A stretch of DNA of 33,453 nucleotides, taken from NCBI GenBank assembly GCA_013824755.1, contig PNOJ01000017.1:1-33453 (forward strand). The letters are read 5' to 3'. A program made the position numbers and the translations under genes. Each line of letters starts with the position of its first letter. Position 1 is the stretch's first letter. This stretch comes from Gemmatimonas sp. (GTDB lineage Bacteria; Krumholzibacteriota; Krumholzibacteriia; LZORAL124-64-63). This document shows, piece by piece, positions 1 to 8,521 of the stretch. Under the pieces are notes generated by a model that did no database searches, was not told the DNA's origin, and was given only the letters and a program-made list of their open reading frames with translations.

Positions 1-1833
1 GGGCGACAGGGCCTGGCAGGTGCGGCCGGCGTGGTCGCGCAGCAGCATCAGCATGTCGCCCTCGATCTGGTCGCGCATCTTGGCGGCGTCGGCGCCCTCG
101 ATGTCCTGGACGCCCATGGGGCTCTTGACCCAGCCCTTGTCGCCGTCGAGGACCTGCGTGGATTCGCCGAAGGGCAGCTTCTGGATCAGCTTCAGACGGT
201 CCGGCAGGACGATCGTGGTCTCCATGGTGATGTTCAGGGACATCCCCTGGATCTCGGCCGCGAGCGTCTGCTTGGTGGCGAAGCCCTTCATGTCCGCGAG
301 CTTCTTGCCGCCGACGGCCGCCGCCGCGCGGTCCAGGAGCTTCTGGCCGGCGGCCAGGGACTCCGGCGTGGCGGCGGGGATCTCCAGGGCCAGCTTGGGC
401 TCGGGGATCGTGATGTCGATCATGTTCACGGCCCCGAAGCGGCTCAGGTCGCCGTCGAAGTCGGCCGGGTTGCCGACCGCCAGCACCGACAGGAGCTCGG
501 GCTTCCAGACCGCCCGGCAGGCCTCGAGGACCTGCTCGGCGGTCATGGCCTGGACCGCGGCCCGGTAGCCGGTCAGGAAGTCCGCGGGGTAGCCGTTCAT
601 CTCGAACAGCACCATGCGGTCCAGGACCTCGCGCTTGGTGTCGTAGTTGAAGACGTCGCTGTTGAGGATGCCGTCCACCGCGGTGCGCAGCTCCGCGGCG
701 GTGACCGGCTCGCGCGTCATCTTCTCGATCTGCTCGATCATGACGCTGGCGGCCTGCTCGGTGGACTCGCTCTTGGTGCCGGCGTAGGCCACGAAGACGC
801 CCGGCTGCCGCCAGCCGGTGCCCGAGGCGCTGCCCGTGGAGTAGGCCAGGCCGCGGGCGCTGCGCACCTCGTTGAACAGGCGCGAGGCGAAGCCGCCGCC
901 GAGGATCCGGTTCGCGACCTCGATGCCGGCGTAGTGCGGGTCGTCGTTGCGGATGCCCTTGTGGCCCAGGATCACCGTCGACTGCGTGAGGTCGGCCTTG
1001 GGGGCGACGTTCACGGTGCGGGGCAGGTCGGGCACGACGGGGTCCGCGGGCAGGGGCCGGCGCGCGGCCGGCCAACCGGCGAAGGCGGCCTCGATCTTCC
1101 CGGTCATCGCGGCGGCGTCGAAATCGCCGATCACGACCAGATAAGTACGGTCGGGGCCGAACCAGTCGGCGTGGAAGTCGACCAGGTCCTGGCGCGCGAT
1201 CGCGCCGAGGGTGTCGTATTCCTCGTTCCGGGCCAGCGGGTGGTCCGGGCCCAGGATCACGCGGGAGAACTCGCGGCGCGCGATGCTCATCGGCTCGTCG
1301 TTGCGGCGCGCGATGCCCGCCTTGTGCTGGGTCTTGGCCAGGTCGAGCTTGTCCTCGGCGAAGCGGGGGCTGCGCAGGACCTCGGCCAGGATGGCCAGCG
1401 CCTGGTCGGCGTCCTCGGTCAGGGCCGACAGGTAGGCGCCGGCGGTGTAGCCCTCGACGTAGGTCTCGACCATGGCGCCGAGCGATTCCATCCGCTCGTC
1501 GATCTCGTCGCCGGACCAGCTGGCGGTGCCGCCGGTGCGGAGCACCTCGCCCGTCAGCGCGGCCAGGCCCGTCTTGCCCTCGGGCTCGTAGATCTGGCCG
1601 GCCCGGATGGTCGCCGACAGCTCGATCATCGGCAGCTCGTGGTCCTCGGCCAGGTAGAGCACCATGCCGTTGTCCAGCTGCACGCGCTGGTAGTCCGGCA
1701 GCCGGATCTCGCCCAGGGCCGGCGTCTTGATCTTCTCCCACGGCTTGCTGCGGGCCGCGAGCGCGGGCGAGGCCAGGGTCGCCGCCGCGAGCAGCAGCAG
1801 GACCGGGGCCGCCGTCTTCAGGATTCGCTTCAT
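1..1833 (-). CDS. M16 (insulinase-family) peptidase, non-catalytic partner with LolA-like C-terminal extension (partial, C-terminus off window)
   Basis: The frame is open to base 1 (611 codons seen, no stop), which is why the ORF track lacks it. The ATG at 1833 has AAAGGAG just upstream and is followed by a signal peptide (MKRILKTAAPVLLLLAAATLASPALA), so the protein is exported. The first M16 domain has GLAALTGEVLRTGG where active family members carry HxxEH, so the zinc site is missing. The second half keeps the Arg/Tyr motif (VRSARGLAYS) that helps bind substrate. This is the usual split of an M16B pair: one subunit brings zinc, the other the R/Y pair. After about residue 480 comes an extra region (LLDRAAAAVGGKKLADMKGF, then METTIVLPDRLKLIQKLP) resembling LolA/outer-membrane lipoprotein-sorting folds. 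It lies 38 nt downstream of the catalytic partner. Substrate is unknown; a role in periplasmic peptide degradation or envelope quality control is inferred. Confidence 0.9.
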   Translation of the reverse strand, partial: MKRILKTAAPVLLLLAAATLASPALAARSKPWEKIKTPALGEIRLPDYQRVQLDNGMVLYLAEDHELPMIELSATIRAGQIYEPEGKTGLAALTGEVLRTGGTASWSGDEIDERMESLGAMVETYVEGYTAGAYLSALTEDADQALAILAEVLRSPRFAEDKLDLAKTQHKAGIARRNDEPMSIARREFSRVILGPDHPLARNEEYDTLGAIARQDLVDFHADWFGPDRTYLVVIGDFDAAAMTGKIEAAFAGWPAARRPLPADPVVPDLPRTVNVAPKADLTQSTVILGHKGIRNDDPHYAGIEVANRILGGGFASRLFNEVRSARGLAYSTGSASGTGWRQPGVFVAYAGTKSESTEQAASVMIEQIEKMTREPVTAAELRTAVDGILNSDVFNYDTKREVLDRMVLFEMNGYPADFLTGYRAAVQAMTAEQVLEACRAVWKPELLSVLAVGNPADFDGDLSRFGAVNMIDITIPEPKLALEIPAATPESLAAGQKLLDRAAAAVGGKKLADMKGFATKQTLAAEIQGMSLNITMETTIVLPDRLKLIQKLPFGESTQVLDGDKGWVKSPMGVQDIEGADAAKMRDQIEGDMLMLLRDHAGRTCQALSP

Positions 1834-1871
1834 GACCAGTCTCCTTTCCATAGCGCGACGCGGTTGTCGCG

Positions 1872-3383
1872 TCAGTTGGCGGCCTCGACCGTCTTGATGA
1901 AGGCAACCGTGCGGTTGTTGGGGACGAAGATCTCGCCGGCGACGCGCTTCACGTCGTCGACCGTCACCGCGTCGATGGCCTCGAGCTGGGTGAACATGCG
2001 GCGCCAGTCGCCCTGCTTGCCCTGGTACTCGGACAGCTGGGCCGCCAGGCCCATGTTGCCCTCCAGCGAGCGCACGAAGTTGGCGCGGGCGCGGCGCTTC
2101 ACGCCCGCCAGCTCCTCTTCCGTCACGCCGCCGTCCACGAGCTTCGTGATCTCCTCGAGCACCGAGGCCTCGAGCTGCTCGGCGCTGACGTCCTTGGCGG
2201 GCATGCCCAGCACGGCCAGCAGGGTCGGGTACTTGTCGCCGGGGTAGCCGGCGAAGCTGAAGGCCTGGACCGCCGACTTGTCCTGCTTGACCAGGCGCTC
2301 GTACAGGCGGCTGGTGCGCCCCTGGCCGAGGATGTCGGCGATGGCGTCGTAGACCGCGGCGTCGGCGTGGGCCCAGTTGCCGATGTGGAAGCCGCAGATG
2401 TAGAAGGGCTGCGCCTCGTCCTCGATCACCATGCGGCGCTCGCCCTTCTGCGGGGCGTCGAAGGTCTCGATCACCGGCGGCTCGGCGGCCGACACGCCGG
2501 TGAAGTACTTCCCGGCCAGCCGCTTGACCTCGTCGAAATCGACGTCGCCGACCACGGCCACCGTCATGTTGCGGCCCACGTAGTGGGTCCGGTAGAAGTC
2601 CGCGCAGTCCTGGCGGGTGATCGTGTTGAGGTCGGTCATCCAGCCGATCGTCGAGTGGTGGTAGGGGTGGGCCATGAAGGCGAGGTTCTGGAACTGCTCC
2701 ACGAGCATGCCGATCGGGCTGTTCTCGGTGCGCATGCGGCGCTCCTCGGTCACCGGGCCGTCCTTCTCGGTGTAGAACTCGCGCAGCACGGGGCGTGACA
2801 TGCGCGTGCCCTCGAGGTAGGCCCACAGCTCCAGGCGGTTGCTCGGCAGGCTGTACATGTAGCTCGTGTCGTCGGTGCCGGTGCCGGCGTTCATGCCGCG
2901 GCCGCCGTTGTTCTCGACGATCTGCCCGAACTCGTTGCTGACGACGAAGGCGCGGGCCGCGTCCTTGGCGTCGGTGAAGGCCTGCTCCAGCTCGGCCAGC
3001 TTCGCCGGGTCGGCGCGGTCGCCCTTGAGGCGCTCGGTCTTCAGCGCGGCGAAGGCCGCGTCCTCGGCCTTCATCGCCAGGGCTTCCTTCTTGGCGTCGG
3101 TGGTGCCGATCTCGGCCGTGCCCTTGAACGCCATGTGCTCCAGGATGTGGGCGATGCCCGTGATGCCCGTGACCTCCTGGGCGCTGCCGACGTTCACGTA
3201 GGTGTTGAACGAGAACACCGGCACGTCGTGCCGTTCGAGCACGAGGAAATGGATGCCGTTGGGCAGGGTGAACTCCCGGACCTGGTTCTTGAGGTCCTGG
3301 TAGCCCTCGGCCGACGCCGCCACGGCGCCCAACGCCACGGCCAGGACGACGGCCAGGACCAGGGTCTTGCGGATCACGGACAT
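1872..3383 (-). CDS. M16 family zinc metallopeptidase, catalytic subunit
   Basis: The 503-aa protein starts at the ATG at 3383 (MSVIRKTLVLAVV), which has GGAGG five bases upstream. The ORF-track start at 3518 would add an Arg/Pro-rich stretch before the signal peptide and is rejected. A signal peptide ending near VAASA directs it to the periplasm. The inverted zinc motif HILEH is present (HILEHMAFKGT), with a downstream acidic ligand likely in LELWAYLEGTRMSRP. Between these lies a charged helical insert of about 65 residues (AKKEALAMKAEDAAFAALKTE), longer than in mitochondrial-type M16 enzymes, followed by NNGGRGMNAGTGTDDTSY. A second M16 domain with SRLYERLVKQ follows. The downstream gene encodes the zinc-less partner, so the two probably form a heterodimeric clamshell protease. 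A candidate promoter lies at 3509-3537. Confidence 0.93.
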   Translation of the reverse strand: MSVIRKTLVLAVVLAVALGAVAASAEGYQDLKNQVREFTLPNGIHFLVLERHDVPVFSFNTYVNVGSAQEVTGITGIAHILEHMAFKGTAEIGTTDAKKEALAMKAEDAAFAALKTERLKGDRADPAKLAELEQAFTDAKDAARAFVVSNEFGQIVENNGGRGMNAGTGTDDTSYMYSLPSNRLELWAYLEGTRMSRPVLREFYTEKDGPVTEERRMRTENSPIGMLVEQFQNLAFMAHPYHHSTIGWMTDLNTITRQDCADFYRTHYVGRNMTVAVVGDVDFDEVKRLAGKYFTGVSAAEPPVIETFDAPQKGERRMVIEDEAQPFYICGFHIGNWAHADAAVYDAIADILGQGRTSRLYERLVKQDKSAVQAFSFAGYPGDKYPTLLAVLGMPAKDVSAEQLEASVLEEITKLVDGGVTEEELAGVKRRARANFVRSLEGNMGLAAQLSEYQGKQGDWRRMFTQLEAIDAVTVDDVKRVAGEIFVPNNRTVAFIKTVEAAN

Positions 3384-3508
3384 GACGCCTCCAACTGTTG
3401 ACCCCGGCGGTGCGATGCGGGCGCGCCGGCGGGGCAGCCTCGGATTCGCCCGGCGGACCGGGCCTGCATACTGTCGCTTGAGGTCGAACACGGCGGGGGG
3501 ACCCCCGC

Positions 3509-3537
3509 ACGCTAGCACCGCTCGCGACGACTGTCAA
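3509..3537 (-). promoter_or_regulatory. Candidate sigma-70-type promoter for the M16 pair
   Basis: On the minus strand a perfect TTGACA (3532-3537) is followed by a 17-nt spacer and TAGCGT (3509-3514). It sits between the last ABC-operon stop (3547) and the M16 start (3383), giving a predicted leader of about 120 nt. A short GC hairpin (GCGGGG/CCCCGC, 3493-3508) falls just after the -10 box. Confidence 0.5.
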
Positions 3538-3546
3538 ACGGATCGC

Positions 3547-4422
3547 TCAGCGGAAGATCTCCTTGCGGCGCAGCAGCCAGCACCCCAGGGCGAAGGCGAC
3601 CACCGCCACGGCCAGCAGCACCAGGAAGGAGTGCCACGGGGACGGCGGCACCTCGTGCAGGAGCATGACCTTCAACTCCTGCAGCAGGTTGGGCATGCTG
3701 CCGGTCGAGGCCGCGCTGTTGTGCAGCAGGTTGCGCAGGTGGAAGACCACCGTCAGCTCCTGCAGCCGCAGCGGCGCGTTGCCGCCGATGGACTCCCAGC
3801 CGAACGCGAACAGGATGGCCGGCAGCATGGGCTTCTTGAGCCAGGTGCCCACGGCGGCGAAGATGGCCGTGTAGACGACCGCGCCGAAGAGGATGACCAG
3901 GCAGGTGCTGACGTAGAGCTTCAGGAAGTCCAACGAGATGATCCCGAAATTGCCCACCGTCATCACCAGGAAGGCGGCGACCAGCGACCCCGCCACCAGC
4001 AGCCCGGCCACCGCCTGCGCCGCCACCAGGCGCCCCAGGTAGATGGCCTCGCGGCGCAGGGGCCGGGTCCAGTAGTAGATGATGGTGCCCTCGTCGGCGC
4101 TCTCGCCGATGGCCGACAGGCCGAAGGCCAGCGAGACGATCGCGACCATGAAGTGGATGTAGACCATGCCGCTGAGGTTGGCCAGCAGCAGTTCCGGCGG
4201 GATCGCGCCCTCGCGGTCCAGGAGCCGCCACGCCACCGCCAGCACCACCGGCAGCAGCATCAGCAGCCCCACCGAGAGGATGCGCCGGCGGCGCACCATC
4301 TCGCGGTAGGAAAAGAACGCGATCCAGTAGGCCGAGACCGCCAGGCCCAGCGGGCGGTCGTTCCCGGCTCGGTCGTTCCCGGCGGCGGCGCCCGCGGCGG
4401 CGGGCGGTGCGGCGACGCTCAT
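3547..4422 (-). CDS. ABC-2 type transporter permease
   Basis: This 291-aa integral membrane protein is the last gene of a four-gene ABC operon, starting one base after the stop of the preceding ATPase. After a low-complexity Ala/Pro N-terminus come about six hydrophobic segments (for example ILSVGLLMLLPVVLAVAW, LVAAQAVAGLLVAGSLVAAFLVM, LVLLAVAVVAFALGCWLL) and a basic tail (RRKEIFR). The motif EGTIIYYWTRPLRREAIYLGRL after the second helix is the cytosolic loop typical of ABC-2/NatB-like permeases that docks on the ATPase. The direction is presumably export or extrusion; substrate is unknown. A 15-nt tandem duplication near the N-terminus encodes AGNDRAGNDR. Confidence 0.85.
   Translation of the reverse strand: MSVAAPPAAAGAAAGNDRAGNDRPLGLAVSAYWIAFFSYREMVRRRRILSVGLLMLLPVVLAVAWRLLDREGAIPPELLLANLSGMVYIHFMVAIVSLAFGLSAIGESADEGTIIYYWTRPLRREAIYLGRLVAAQAVAGLLVAGSLVAAFLVMTVGNFGIISLDFLKLYVSTCLVILFGAVVYTAIFAAVGTWLKKPMLPAILFAFGWESIGGNAPLRLQELTVVFHLRNLLHNSAASTGSMPNLLQELKVMLLHEVPPSPWHSFLVLLAVAVVAFALGCWLLRRKEIFR
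4355..4384. repeat. Tandem duplication of a 15-nt unit
   Basis: Two adjacent copies of CGGTCGTTCCCGGCT/G lie inside the permease N-terminus. They preserve frame and encode AGNDR twice. This looks like a recent slippage duplication in an unstructured leader. Confidence 0.8.
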
Positions 4423-4423
4423 C

Positions 4424-5368
4424 TCACCCTCCCACCAGATAGTCGAAGACCGCCTGCAGGTTGTCGTCGAGGGTCTCGATCTCGTCGACGGGCAGGGACT
4501 CCGCCAGCAGCCAGCCCGGCAGCTCGCGGTAGAAGTTGACGGCGTGGTCGGTGCGCGCCACGACGCGGCCGAACTCGTCGATCTCGACCCCGCGCACCAG
4601 GTCGCGCCCGGCCAGCGACGACGCCAGCCGCCGCGCCTCGGTCGAGGTGAGCGCCACGATGGTGGGGCGGTCGTGGATCGCGTCGCGGATCTCGGTGATG
4701 TCGCCCTCGGCCATCAGCTTGCCGCGGTGGATCAGCACGATGGAGCGGGTCATGGTCTCGATCTCGGGCAGGATGTGGCTCGACACCACCACGCAGCGCC
4801 CCTCGTCGCCCAGGCGCTGCACCAGCGCGACGATCTCCCGCCGCGACACGGGGTCCATGCCGTTGAGCGGCTCGTCCAGGAACACGATCTCGGGATCGTG
4901 GGCCAGGGCCTGGGCCATCTTGACCTTCTGCCGCATGCCCTTGGAGTAGGCGCCGATGCGCCGGTCGGCGGCGTCGCCGAGGTGCACGAGGTCCAGCGCG
5001 CGCTCGGCGCGCGCGTCCACTTCCATCCCGTCGTAGCCCATCAGCCGGACCATGAGCCGCAGGAACTCGCGCCCGGTCAGCCAGTCGAACAGCGCGTCGC
5101 TCTCGGGGCAGAAACCCACGCGGCGGAACAGGCCCACGTCGCGGCGCAGGCGGTGCCCGCGGATGAGCACCTCCCCCTGGCTGGGCGTGATCAGGCCCGA
5201 CAGCATCTTGAACAGGGTCGTCTTGCCGGCGCCGTTGAGGCCCAGCAGGCCGGTCACGCCGGGGCCCAGCGCGAGGGTGCAGTCGTTGACGGCGATGACC
5301 TCGCCGAACCACTTGCTGACCCGCTGCGCCTGCAGCACGGCCGCGGCGGGCGCGGGTGCGACGTTCAC
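4424..5368 (-). CDS. ABC transporter ATP-binding protein
   Basis: This 314-aa cytosolic ATPase starts at the GTG at 5368, which overlaps the preceding permease stop by four bases (GTGA) and has GGAGG upstream. The long ORF-track version starting at 6151 runs through the permease in another frame and is rejected. Walker A is GLNGAGKTT, the signature is SKGMRQKVKMAQ (an SKGMRQ variant of LSGGQ seen in many ABC-2 exporters), and Walker B plus D-loop is VFLDEPLNGMDP. The switch His is in VSSHIL. About 90 residues after the ATPase core resemble the accessory C-terminal domain of export ATPases. It probably pairs with the permease at 3547-4422. Confidence 0.92.
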   Translation of the reverse strand: MNVAPAPAAAVLQAQRVSKWFGEVIAVNDCTLALGPGVTGLLGLNGAGKTTLFKMLSGLITPSQGEVLIRGHRLRRDVGLFRRVGFCPESDALFDWLTGREFLRLMVRLMGYDGMEVDARAERALDLVHLGDAADRRIGAYSKGMRQKVKMAQALAHDPEIVFLDEPLNGMDPVSRREIVALVQRLGDEGRCVVVSSHILPEIETMTRSIVLIHRGKLMAEGDITEIRDAIHDRPTIVALTSTEARRLASSLAGRDLVRGVEIDEFGRVVARTDHAVNFYRELPGWLLAESLPVDEIETLDDNLQAVFDYLVGG

Positions 5369-6216
5369 GCCACCACCTCCACGGGCTTGATCCGCCGCCG
5401 CAGCACCCAGGCGCCCAGGGCCGTGTAGGCCAGCACGACCAGCAGGCTCGCCGCCGGCGGCACCTCGCTCAGCGGTTCGCCGCCGAAGAAGACGATGCCC
5501 GCGTTGAGGAACTGGCCGGGGAAGTTGAGGATCTGCAGGCCGGGGCTGAACAGCGACATGATCTCCGCCAGCCCGTCGGTGCCGGCGTAGAGCAGCACCC
5601 ACCACAGGGCGACGAACACCGTGCGCTGGCCGATCGAGGACAGGGCCAGCAGCACCAGCGTGAAGCCGGCGCCGGTCACCACGCAGTAGGCCAGCGCCTG
5701 CAGCGGGATCAGCAGGAGCATCTGCATCCCGGTGGCGCCGCTGGTCACCAGGTAGCCGAACAGGCACAGCGCCCAGACGGGCAGCAGCGTCACGGCGAAA
5801 TAGTAGAACATGATCACGGCGCCCTTGCCCAGGACGTAGTCGCGCACGCCCAGCGGCCGTGACAGGTACAGGGCGAGGCCGTTCTCGCGGCGGTCGCGGC
5901 TGATCAGGCCCGAGCCGATGATCGCCAGCAGGATCAGCACGAACGGCGACTGCCAGCCCAGGTAGGCCAGGAAGCCGCGCGGACCGATGTCGGTCCACTT
6001 GCCGCCGATCAGGCGCGACAGCTCGCCCATCTGGAAGGTGAAGTAGAGGATGCCGCCCTTGACGATGGCCGGCACCCAGGCGACCGCCAGCAGGAACAGC
6101 AGGCGACGGCTCTTCAGCGGCTCGGTGATGCCGCGCCGGGCGATCGTCCACCAGGGCGCGCGCGCGCGGTGGCCGCTGTGCTCCCAGGGACGGTATCCGC
6201 GTTCGTAGACGGGCAT
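5365..6216 (-). CDS. ABC-2 type transporter permease
   Basis: The 283-aa membrane protein begins MPVYERGYRPWEHSG, a YRPW-type amphipathic N-terminus often seen at the start of this permease class. About six transmembrane segments follow, including FVLILLAIIGSGLIS, AVIMFYYFAVTLLPVWALCLFGYL and ASLLVVLAYTALGAWVL. The loop SRDRRENGLALYLSRPLGVRDYVLGKG is the ABC-2 coupling region. The start at 6216 follows the stop of the upstream ATPase by one base, and its own stop overlaps the next ATPase start. The first two genes thus form one exporter unit and the next two a second. Confidence 0.87.
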   Translation of the reverse strand: MPVYERGYRPWEHSGHRARAPWWTIARRGITEPLKSRRLLFLLAVAWVPAIVKGGILYFTFQMGELSRLIGGKWTDIGPRGFLAYLGWQSPFVLILLAIIGSGLISRDRRENGLALYLSRPLGVRDYVLGKGAVIMFYYFAVTLLPVWALCLFGYLVTSGATGMQMLLLIPLQALAYCVVTGAGFTLVLLALSSIGQRTVFVALWWVLLYAGTDGLAEIMSLFSPGLQILNFPGQFLNAGIVFFGGEPLSEVPPAASLLVVLAYTALGAWVLRRRIKPVEVVA

Positions 6217-6217
6217 G

Positions 6218-7183
6218 TCAGTCCTTGCTGCGCGCGTCGTCGGCGTCGTCGACGAGCTGGTAGAACAGGTCCTCGAGGGTCTCGCGGCGCGGCTGCAGCC
6301 GGCGCAGCGCGAAGCCGCTGGCCGAGGCGGCCGCGAGCACGAGGCGGGCGCCGGCGTCGGCCGGGGCGGTGATCTCCAGGAGCCGCTCGCGGCGCGCGGC
6401 CGCGAGCCCGGCGGCCTGCAGCGCGGCCAGGAACGCCGGCTCGTCGCCGAAGCCCTCGACCAGGAACTGCGCCGTCGCCCCGGGCGGCGCCACCTCGACG
6501 CGGCCGTGGCTCAGCAGCCGGCCCTGGCGCAGGACCAGGATCTCCTGGCAGACCTCGCGCACGTCCGCCAGCAGGTGCGTCGACAGGATCACCCCGAAAC
6601 CCTTGTTCGCGGCCAGGTCGCGCATGAGTTCGAGCATGCTGACGCGACCGCGCGGGTCCAGGCCGCTGGTCGGCTCGTCCAGCAGCAGCCAGTCGGGGTC
6701 GTGGACCAGGGCCTGGGCCAGCTTCAGGCGCTGCCGCATGCCCTGGCTGTAGGTGTCGGCCTCGCGGTAGCGCTCGTCGGCGAGGCCGACGTAGTTCAGG
6801 ACCTCGTGGGCGCGCTGCAGGGCGTCGGTGGGCGGCATGCCGCCGAGCTCGCCGAGGTAGGCCACCATGGCGACGCCGCTCATGCCGGGCAGGATGCCGC
6901 CGCGCTCGGGCATCCAGCCGATCCGGCGGCGCGCGCCGCGGGGGTCGCGCGCCATGTCGCAGCCCATGACCGTGACGGTCCCCCGCTTCAAGGGCAGGTG
7001 GCCGAGCAGGGCCCGCAGCAGCGTGGTCTTGCCGGATCCGTTGGGGCCGAGCAGGCCCACGGCCCGTTTCTCCAGGCCGAAACTGACGTCCTGCAGGACC
7101 GGCGCCGCCGCGTAGGCGAACGTCAGGTCCCGCACGGCGATGGCCGCGGCGGCGGGTTTGACAGCGGTCTTGGTGGCTTCCAT
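6218..7183 (-). CDS. ABC transporter ATP-binding protein (first gene of the ABC operon)
   Basis: This is a 321-aa ATPase. I use the ATG at 7183 (MEATKTAVKPAAAAIAVRDLTFAY) with CCAGGA upstream; the longer ORF-track start at 7252 adds only basic residues from the promoter region. Motifs are Walker A LGPNGSGKTT, signature YSQGMRQRLKLAQ, Walker B WLLLDEPTSGLDP and the switch in STHLLADV. A C-terminal domain of about 90 residues follows the core, as in export-type ATPases. It is the first of four same-strand genes with junctions of -4 to +1 nt, so one polycistronic transcript is very likely. Confidence 0.92.
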   Translation of the reverse strand: MEATKTAVKPAAAAIAVRDLTFAYAAAPVLQDVSFGLEKRAVGLLGPNGSGKTTLLRALLGHLPLKRGTVTVMGCDMARDPRGARRRIGWMPERGGILPGMSGVAMVAYLGELGGMPPTDALQRAHEVLNYVGLADERYREADTYSQGMRQRLKLAQALVHDPDWLLLDEPTSGLDPRGRVSMLELMRDLAANKGFGVILSTHLLADVREVCQEILVLRQGRLLSHGRVEVAPPGATAQFLVEGFGDEPAFLAALQAAGLAAARRERLLEITAPADAGARLVLAAASASGFALRRLQPRRETLEDLFYQLVDDADDARSKD

Positions 7184-7211
7184 CTTGAATCCTGGTATTC
7201 TGCGGGACGTT

Positions 7212-7226
7212 GCCGTTGCCAACGGC
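7212..7226. promoter_or_regulatory. Perfect 15-bp palindrome in the ABC/PLP-lyase divergent region
   Basis: GCCGTTG-C-CAACGGC is a perfect inverted repeat with a one-base centre, midway between the divergent starts at 7183 and 7318. On the minus strand it overlaps a weak -35-like TTGGCA. It could be an operator for either side; in such GC-rich DNA chance is also possible. Confidence 0.3.
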
Positions 7227-7317
7227 GGGGTCCTACGTCGCGGCCGGCCCATTGTTCCAGGGCGGCTGGAGATTGCAAGCGCAAACCCGTCCGGCCGCCC
7301 GGATTCCGGGGAGAACC

Positions 7318-8517
7318 ATGTCCGACAAGAAGAGCTTCGGCTTCCAGACGCGCTGCATCCACGGCCACGGCCACATCTCGGACGGCCGCTGGCGCACGGC
7401 CCGCCCGGTCTCGTGCCCCATCGTCCAGACCTCGACCTTCGCCTTCGAGAGCGCCGAACACGGCGCCGCCATCTTCGCCGGGGAGAACGACGGCTTCCTC
7501 TACACGCGCCTGGGCAACCCCACCCAGGAGGCGCTGGAGTGCCGCCTGGCGGCGCTGGAGGGCGGCGAGGCCGCCCTGGCCCTGGCCAGCGGCATGGCCG
7601 CCTGCACCACCGCCGTGCTGACCCTGTGCGGCAGCGGGGACCACATCGTCTCGGGCGACACCCTCTACGGCGGCACCCACCAGCTGTTCACCCACACGCT
7701 GCCGCGCCTGGGCATCGCGGTCACGGAAGTCGACGCCACCGACCCCGCCAACTTCGAGCGCGCGATCACCCCGGCCACGAAGCTGCTCTACGTCGAGACG
7801 CCCGCCAACCCCACGCTGGTGCTGACCGACCTGCCCGCGGTGGTCGCGATCGCGCGCCGGCACGGCATCCCGCTGCTGGTGGACAACACGTTCTGCACGC
7901 CGGTGCTGCAGCGGCCGCTGGAGCTGGGCGCCGACATCGTGCTGCACAGCGCGACGAAGTACATCGGCGGCCACGGCGACGCGATCGCCGGCATCCTGGT
8001 GGGCTCGTCCGAGTTCATCACCCGCGCGCGCTTCGAGACCCTGCGCGACATCGGCGGCTGCATCAGCCCCTTCAACGCCTGGCTGCTGATCCGCGGGCTG
8101 AAGACCCTGGCGGTGCGCGTCCGCCAGCACGGCGAGAACGCGATGACGGTGGCGAAGTGGCTGGAGCAGCACCCCAAGGTGACGCGCGTGATCTACCCCG
8201 GCCTGCCCACGCACCCCCAGCACGAGCTGGCGAAGCGGCAGCAGTCCGGCTTCGGCGGCCTGATCAGCTTCCTGGTCGCGGGCGGCCGCGACGCCGGCCG
8301 CACGGTGATGAACAGCGTGGAACTGTGCACCCTCGCGGTGAGCCTCGGGGACGTGGACACCCTCATCGAGCATCCCGCCACGATGACCCACAGCACCTAC
8401 TCCGAGGAGGAGCTGCTGAAGGTGGGCATCGACCCGGCGATGGTCCGGCTCTCGGTGGGGCTCGAGGACCCCGAGGACGTCATCGCGGACCTCGCGCAGG
8501 CGTTCGCGCGGATCTGA
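7318..8517 (+). CDS. Cys/Met-metabolism PLP-dependent lyase (methionine gamma-lyase / cystathionine gamma-lyase type)
   Basis: The 399-aa protein starts at the ATG at 7318 with GGGGAG six bases upstream; earlier in-frame sequence in the ORF track is promoter region. It belongs to the trans-sulfuration fold type I enzymes. FLYTRLGNPT supplies the Tyr/Arg that grip PLP phosphate from the partner subunit, LYGGT supplies the active-site Tyr, VDNTFCTP the Asp, and LHSATKYIGGHGD the PLP lysine. Methionine gamma-lyases usually carry Cys in LYGCT; here it is Gly, so cystathionine gamma-lyase or another homocysteine/cysteine-related activity is as likely. No other sulfur gene lies nearby, so substrate cannot be settled by context. 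It is monocistronic and convergent with the S41 protease, four bases away. Confidence 0.92.
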   Translation: MSDKKSFGFQTRCIHGHGHISDGRWRTARPVSCPIVQTSTFAFESAEHGAAIFAGENDGFLYTRLGNPTQEALECRLAALEGGEAALALASGMAACTTAVLTLCGSGDHIVSGDTLYGGTHQLFTHTLPRLGIAVTEVDATDPANFERAITPATKLLYVETPANPTLVLTDLPAVVAIARRHGIPLLVDNTFCTPVLQRPLELGADIVLHSATKYIGGHGDAIAGILVGSSEFITRARFETLRDIGGCISPFNAWLLIRGLKTLAVRVRQHGENAMTVAKWLEQHPKVTRVIYPGLPTHPQHELAKRQQSGFGGLISFLVAGGRDAGRTVMNSVELCTLAVSLGDVDTLIEHPATMTHSTYSEEELLKVGIDPAMVRLSVGLEDPEDVIADLAQAFARI

Positions 8518-8521
8518 CCCG

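Noticed and set aside
31-2247. 738-aa plus-strand ORF over the M16 genes
   Set aside because: Antisense to two clear peptidase genes, with repetitive Gly/Val/Arg/Asp composition and no motif.
4424-6151. 575-aa permease-ATPase fusion
   Set aside because: The first 260 residues are a wrong-frame reading of the permease; the genuine GTG start overlaps the permease stop.
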